Source: Actinomycetales bacterium UBA1383
GTDB taxonomy: Bacteria; Actinomycetota; Actinomycetes; Actinomycetales; Actinomycetaceae
Reading direction: 5' to 3'
Assembly (NCBI GenBank): GCA_002305415.1
Contig: DBQX01000050.1
Location: 1 to 8,497 of the forward strand
DNA: 8,497 bases
Shown: positions 5,873-8,497 of the stretch, piece by piece
Layout: every line of letters begins with the position of its first letter
How positions within the stretch are numbered: the stretch's first letter is position 1
Translations under genes and position numbers: made by a program
Notes under the pieces: generated by a model
The model's input: only the letters and a program-made list of their open reading frames with translations
Database searches by the model: none
What the model was told of the DNA's origin: nothing

Positions 5873-6070
5873 GTGAGAGCAGCAGTGGGAGACAGGGTCG
5901 TCGTCCGTGGCAAGACCGTCGAGACCGCCGATCGCCATGGCGTGATCACCGAGGTGCGCGGCGAGGACGGCAAGCCCCCGTACATGGTCACCTACGACGA
6001 CGGCCACCAGGCCATGGTCTTCCCGGGTGGCGACTTCGTGGTGGAGCACGTCGAGCAGCCGGGCAGCTGA
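5873..6070 (+). CDS. DUF1918 domain protein
   Basis: This 65-residue protein consists of little more than the DUF1918 domain, a small beta-barrel-like family widespread in actinobacteria with no proven function. It shows the family pattern VGDRVVVRG (5-13), GVITEVRGEDGKPPYMVTYDDGH (23-45) and VFPGGD (48-53). Structurally it resembles SH3-like or translation-associated small barrels, but this does not establish a role. The GTG at 5873 is chosen because GGAAGGA lies six bases upstream and because family members begin directly at this VRAAVGD-like motif. An in-frame GTG at 5840 is the alternative start. A strong hairpin follows the stop by six bases, so the gene is probably monocistronic. Confidence 0.9.
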   Translation: MRAAVGDRVVVRGKTVETADRHGVITEVRGEDGKPPYMVTYDDGHQAMVFPGGDFVVEHVEQPGS

Positions 6071-6075
6071 CCCGT

Positions 6076-6096
6076 GCGCCCCGGCTCCCGGGGCGC
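6076..6096 (+). terminator. Strong hairpin behind the DUF1918 gene
   Basis: GCGCCCCGG (6076-6084) and CCGGGGCGC (6088-6096) pair perfectly over 9 bp around the loop CTC. The hairpin begins five bases after the stop codon. No U-tract follows, as is frequent in high-GC actinobacteria. Confidence 0.7.
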
Positions 6097-6127
6097 TCGT
6101 GCGTACCACAGCGGTTCGCACGCTGGG

Positions 6128-6153
6128 GGCCTCGCCCCTCGCGGGGGGAGGCC
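6128..6153. terminator. Second hairpin upstream of the 73-residue protein gene
   Basis: GGCCTCGCCCC pairs with GGGGGGAGGCC around the loop TCGC, with one G-G mismatch. It stands 32 bases after the first hairpin and just before the -10 candidate of the next gene. It may back up termination in either direction. There is no U-tract. Confidence 0.4.
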
Positions 6154-6161
6154 TGCGTGGC

Positions 6162-6167
6162 TAGCAT
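6162..6167 (+). promoter_or_regulatory. Probable -10 box for the 73-residue protein gene
   Basis: TAGCAT fits TANNNT and lies 29 bases before the start codon. The short leader it implies contains the ribosome binding site GGAGGGAG at 6183-6190. No -35 element is visible, and the upstream hairpin occupies its expected place. Confidence 0.4.
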
Positions 6168-6196
6168 CAGTCTCGTCGCACCGGAGGGAGCCGACC

Positions 6197-6418
6197 ATGC
6201 CGCACCACGAGTACCTCGAGTGGAACCCTGAAGGCGAGAACGAGTTCTTCGTGATCGTGGAGAAGGACGGCGTCCAGCGGTTCTATCGCCACGGTGAGGA
6301 CGGTCTGGCTGCGAAGGCGCACGCGATCACCAGCGGCGGGAAGCTGTTCCGCGGCCGCATGGTGCTGCGCTGGGAGACGCTGCAGGAGATCCCGCTCGGC
6401 GGGAGCGACGCCTACTGA
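6197..6418 (+). CDS. Small protein of unknown function (73 residues)
   Basis: I do not recognise a family. The ATG at 6197 is preceded by GGAGGGAG with good spacing, and codon use is typical of the window. The protein is soluble, with no signal peptide or membrane segment. Residues 5-30 (EYLEWNPEGENEFFVIVEKDGVQRFY) look like two or three beta strands rich in aromatics. GGKLFRGRMVLRWETLQEIPLG (47-68) looks like further strands. This suggests a small beta-sheet protein, perhaps a binding or accessory factor. It has no Cys residues. It is bounded by hairpins on both sides (6128-6153 and 6446-6460), so it is likely transcribed alone. A longer frame starting at 6074 exists but lacks a ribosome binding site and covers the hairpins. 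Confidence 0.75.
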   Translation: MPHHEYLEWNPEGENEFFVIVEKDGVQRFYRHGEDGLAAKAHAITSGGKLFRGRMVLRWETLQEIPLGGSDAY

Positions 6419-6452
6419 CGTTCCCGCGGGGTGGGGGTTGACGTTCCCGCGG
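6416..6452 (+). repeat. Two perfect 14-bp direct repeats TGACGTTCCCGCGG
   Basis: The copies lie at 6416-6429 and 6439-6452, a period of 23 bases. The first includes the stop codon TGA of the 73-residue protein. The second contains TTGACG at 6438-6443, which resembles a -35 hexamer, but no -10 box follows at the usual distance. Confidence 0.8.
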
Positions 6453-6460
6453 CGCGCGGG
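6446..6460 (+). terminator. Possible hairpin terminator of the 73-residue protein gene
   Basis: CCCGCG (6446-6451) and CGCGGG (6455-6460) form a perfect 6-bp stem with the three-base loop GCG, 27 bases after the stop codon. The stem uses part of the second 14-bp repeat. No U-tract follows. Confidence 0.35.
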
Positions 6461-6482
6461 CCGCCGGTCCTGGTACGCAGAA

Positions 6483-6515
6483 GTCACAGCCTCGTCACAG
6501 CCTCGTGACAGGTTC
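6483..6515 (+). promoter_or_regulatory. Three tandem 11-bp units GTCACAGCCTC, probable response regulator site
   Basis: Units at 6483-6493 and 6494-6504 are identical (GTCACAGCCTC). The third at 6505-6515 is GTGACAGGTTC, 8 of 11 matching. Each begins with GTNAC, and the period of 11 is one helical turn. Head-to-tail repeats of this period are bound by OmpR/PhoB-type regulators. GTCACA-type direct repeats are known for actinobacterial MtrA, and 11-bp units for Streptomyces PhoP PHO boxes. The site lies about 120 bases upstream of the exported protein start. The regulator identity is inference. Confidence 0.6.
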
Positions 6516-6634
6516 GCGTGCCACGCTGGGATCGGGTGACCCACCGGCGGCCACCGGACCCGAACCACCGGACCCGGCGGCCCACGCCCTGTGGGAACTC
6601 CCGCCACCGGCAGGTCGAGATGAGAAGGACTGAC

Positions 6635-7348
6635 ATGCGCACCATCACTGCCCTCACGGCCGCCGCGCTGACCGGGGCCGCCGGTCTCGCCATCACGGCC
6701 GCCGCGGTGCTTCCCGCGGGCGCGGACACGCCGTCGGACGACGACGGCACCACCTCCTTCCTCGAGGACCGCCTCTCCCGGATCCGCGAGGCGCTCGAGG
6801 GGCTCGTCGGTGACGGCACGCTCACCCCGGAGGAGGCGGACGCCGTCGCCGAGACCCTGAACGACTCCGACCTGTTCCGTCCCCACCGGCCCGGCGGCCA
6901 CATGGACGGGCTGGGCCTCGACGTCGCCGCCGAGACACTCGGCCTCACCGAGGACGAGCTGCTGACCCAGTTGCGCGACGGCGCCACGCTCGCCGAGATC
7001 GCCGCCGACCAGGGTGTTGAGACCCAGACGCTGGTGGATGCGCTGGTCGCGGCTGCGTCGGAGCGGATCGACGAGGCGGTCGCGGATGGGCGGCTCGACC
7101 AGGATCGCGCCGACGAGATGAAGGCCGACCTCGAGTCGCGGATCGCCACGGCGGTGGAGGAGGGCTTCCCCGTGCGCGACGGCCGCGACGGCGGCCACCC
7201 CCACGGCGGTCGCGGGATGCCGGACGTGCGGGGCGGGATGCCGGACATGCGCGGCGGGATGCCCGGATGGGGCGGCCCGGACGACAGCACGGACGAGGAC
7301 GCATCCACCGGGACGCCGTCGCTCGAGTCCTCGGCCCTGGAGAGTTGA
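6635..7348 (+). CDS. Exported helical protein of unknown function with Gly-Met-Pro repeats
   Basis: This 237-residue protein has an N-terminal signal sequence (MRT, then an Ala/Leu/Thr core to about residue 25, with AGA before DTPSDD). Residues 42-78 form a helical segment with GDGTLTPEEADAVAETL (59-75), similar to short helical hairpin modules. Residues 95-177 contain LGLTEDELLTQLRDGATLAEIAADQGVETQTLVDALVAAASERIDEAV and GRLDQDRADEMKADLESRI. This arrangement recurs in many secreted actinobacterial and clostridial proteins (DUF2680-like and similar) of unknown role. It is followed by a Gly/His-rich segment, three heptads GMPDVRG, GMPDMRG and GMPGWGG (194-214), and an acidic, Ser-rich tail. No catalytic motif is visible. 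ATG 6635 is preferred because AGAAGGA lies six bases ahead; ATG 6620 in the same frame is the alternative. The 11-bp direct repeats upstream suggest two-component control. Confidence 0.8.
   Translation: MRTITALTAAALTGAAGLAITAAAVLPAGADTPSDDDGTTSFLEDRLSRIREALEGLVGDGTLTPEEADAVAETLNDSDLFRPHRPGGHMDGLGLDVAAETLGLTEDELLTQLRDGATLAEIAADQGVETQTLVDALVAAASERIDEAVADGRLDQDRADEMKADLESRIATAVEEGFPVRDGRDGGHPHGGRGMPDVRGGMPDMRGGMPGWGGPDDSTDEDASTGTPSLESSALES
7214..7276 (+). repeat. Three 21-bp tandem units coding Gly-Met-Pro heptads
   Basis: The units code GMPDVRG, GMPDMRG and GMPGWGG. The first two differ at one amino acid position; the last has diverged. The tract lies in the C-terminal tail of the exported helical protein. 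Confidence 0.8.
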
Positions 7349-7395
7349 GCGGGTGCCACTAGCCTTGGGCTGAACGGGTGCCACTAGCCTTGGGC
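7346..7395 (+). repeat. 25-bp tandem duplication carrying the hydrolase promoter
   Basis: The units 7346-7370 and 7371-7395 differ at one base (24 of 25 identical), with a 21-base perfect core. Each contains GGGTGCCACTAGCCT, including a TAGCCT box. The first unit begins with the stop codon of the exported protein, and the second ends one base before the ATG of the hydrolase. The whole intergenic stretch is this duplication. Confidence 0.95.
7385..7390 (+). promoter_or_regulatory. Probable -10 box of a leaderless promoter for the hydrolase
   Basis: TAGCCT fits TANNNT and is followed by six bases (TGGGCA) and the ATG. No Shine-Dalgarno sequence is present. An identical box lies 25 bases upstream at 7360-7365 through the tandem duplication. 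Confidence 0.5.
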
Positions 7396-7396
7396 A

Positions 7397-8497
7397 ATGA
7401 GCCCCGGCGCGCCCCGTCTTGAGGTCCAGTTCCTGCCAGCGCGGGAGGGGGACGCGATCTGGCTGCGCTGGACCGGGGACGACGGCGCGCCCCACCAGGC
7501 GATCATCGACATGGGCAAGGAGGAGACCGGCCGCGCCCTCGCCGAGCGGTTCCGTGCCCTGCCCGAGGACCAGCGGGTGTTCGACCTGCTCGTCGTGACG
7601 CACATGGACGGCGACCACATCGGCGGCGTCCTGACCTGCGTCTCGGACGCGAAGGAGCCGGTCCCCGGGCTGGTGTTCCGCGACGTGTGGTTCAACGGCT
7701 GGCCGCACCTGCACGGCGAGCGCGCCCCGGATCCGCTCGGGGCCGGGCTGAACGCTGAGCCACTCGAGGCCGGGCCGGAGGCCGAGCCACTCGGGCCGGC
7801 CGCCGAGCCACTCGGGGCCGGGCCGGAGGCCGAGCCACTCGGGCCGGCCGCCGAGCCACTCGGGCCGGCCGCCGAGCCACTCGGGCCCGTGCAGGGCGAG
7901 CGCCTCACGAGGTGGCTGATGGCGCAGTCGTGGAACGCGGCCTTCGGCCGTGGTCCCGTGGTGCGGCCCGACGACGCCGTCGCCGCGCCCGTCGACCTGC
8001 CGGGTGGCGTACGGCTCACCGTGCTCGGACCGACGCAGGACCGGCTGACCGCCCTGATCGGCAGCTGGCGCCGCGACGTCGAGAAGGCCCTCGCGAAGGG
8101 GACGCTGGACTGGGCGTCGCCGGGTCTGGACCTCTCTGACCTGCCGGTGCCCGGCGCGCAACCGCTGGGCGCGGACGCGGAAGACGTTGACGAGTTCGAG
8201 CCCGGATTCGAGCCCCTCGGTCCCGCCACCCCTCCCGTGCTGGAGACTCCCGCGGACCTCGAGGAACTGGCCGCGACCCCCGTCTCCCTGGACAGCAGCG
8301 GCGCCAACGGCGCGAGCATCGTGCTGCTCCTCGAGTGGCACGGCCGGCGGCTGCTGCTCACCGGGGACGCCTTCGCCGACGACGTCCTCGCCGGGCTGGT
8401 CGCGCTCCGCGCGGCGGAGACGGGCGAGGCGCTGTCCGGGTCTGGTGCGGACGAGGGTGCGCCGGACGCGGGGGCGGGCGGCGAGGCAGCGGGCGGC
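7397..8497 (+). CDS. Metallo-beta-lactamase-fold hydrolase, ComEC-like type, cut by the window end
   Basis: The open frame runs 367 codons from ATG 7397 to the window edge without a stop, so the C-terminus is missing. LEVQFLPAREGDAIWLRW (8-25) and AIIDMG (35-40) form the first strands of the fold. VVTHMDGDHIGGV (66-78) is the metal-binding HxxxDH-type motif, with His69, Asp71, Asp73 and His74. SGANGASIVLLLEWHGRRLLLTGDA (301-325) matches the second half of ComEC/Rec2-like domains, with Asp324 as metal ligand. This family hydrolyses phosphoesters, nucleic acids or small molecules. No membrane segment is seen. Residues 111-165 are a repeat array inserted between the two halves, and an acidic Pro-rich region follows near 250-295. 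The tail after residue 335 is Ala/Gly/Glu-rich. An in-frame TAG at 7385-7387 forces this start. Stand-alone proteins of this kind are sometimes found beside conflict or stress systems; the neighbours that could show this lie downstream. Confidence 0.85.
   Translation, partial: MSPGAPRLEVQFLPAREGDAIWLRWTGDDGAPHQAIIDMGKEETGRALAERFRALPEDQRVFDLLVVTHMDGDHIGGVLTCVSDAKEPVPGLVFRDVWFNGWPHLHGERAPDPLGAGLNAEPLEAGPEAEPLGPAAEPLGAGPEAEPLGPAAEPLGPAAEPLGPVQGERLTRWLMAQSWNAAFGRGPVVRPDDAVAAPVDLPGGVRLTVLGPTQDRLTALIGSWRRDVEKALAKGTLDWASPGLDLSDLPVPGAQPLGADAEDVDEFEPGFEPLGPATPPVLETPADLEELAATPVSLDSSGANGASIVLLLEWHGRRLLLTGDAFADDVLAGLVALRAAETGEALSGSGADEGAPDAGAGGEAAGG
7727..7891 (+). repeat. In-frame repeat array of AEPLGPA and AEPLGAGPE units
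   Basis: Seven consecutive units of 27 or 21 bp cover 55 codons without interruption. The order is a degenerate PDPLGAGLN, then AEPLEAGPE, AEPLGPA, AEPLGAGPE, AEPLGPA, AEPLGPA and AEPLGPV. Units two and three together are repeated as a 48-bp block (7754-7801 and 7802-7849). All lengths are multiples of three, so the hydrolase frame is kept. The near-identity of the units points to recent expansion. Confidence 0.95.

Noticed and set aside
7346..7395. CRISPR repeat or attachment site
   Set aside because: There are only two directly abutting copies without spacers, and no cas gene, integrase or tRNA is near. A tandem duplication explains it.
6167..8341. Long open frame on the minus strand opposite the exported protein and hydrolase genes
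   Set aside because: It is antisense to two genes with clear signal peptide, motifs and start signals. Its composition is that of a GC-rich shadow, and its repeats only mirror the hydrolase repeat array.

Overview
The window is very GC-rich, and its reading frames strongly favour G or C at the third codon position. It carries a DUF1918 gene, several probable leaderless starts and little terminator U-tract. This points to a high-GC actinobacterium, most likely of the Micrococcales/Cellulomonas type. The genus cannot be fixed from the sequence. It looks like ordinary chromosome: there is no rRNA, no confirmed tRNA, no transposase, no integrase and no CRISPR array. No gap between genes exceeds about 220 bases.

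Left part, minus strand (122-5756), six genes in transcription order: a VanZ-family membrane protein (5756-5250); a secreted protein with a C-terminal pre-peptidase-like domain (5163-3772); a protein of unknown function with two membrane segments, an acidic linker and a soluble domain (3702-2734); a NapH-type polytopic 4Fe-4S membrane ferredoxin (2623-1673); a small anchored protein that overlaps it by ATGA and looks like the detached C-terminal part of such ferredoxins, interrupted by a long Gly-rich linker (1676-1164); and a PfkB/1-phosphofructokinase-type sugar kinase (1081-122). The ferredoxin and the small protein are translationally coupled and probably form one redox unit in the membrane. 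The other genes share a strand, but the sequence does not force a common function.

Right part, plus strand (5873 to the end), four genes: a DUF1918 protein of 65 residues; a 73-residue protein of unknown function; an exported helical protein with a helix-turn-helix-like repeat region and a Gly-Met-Pro tandem repeat; and a metallo-beta-lactamase-fold hydrolase of the ComEC-like type, cut by the window edge. The hydrolase starts at 7397 and carries an in-frame array of AEPLGPA-type repeats inside its catalytic domain.

The most interesting non-coding signals are four. Three tandem 11-bp units GTCACAGCCTC lie upstream of the exported helical protein and look like an MtrA- or PhoP-type response regulator site. 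A 25-bp tandem duplication carries the -10 box of the hydrolase twice. Three genes share the same leaderless geometry: a TANNNT-like box, six bases, then ATG. A perfect 11-bp inverted repeat encloses a structured stretch behind the sugar kinase. No complete new system can be demonstrated. The truncated hydrolase, whose genomic partners lie beyond the window, is the best lead.
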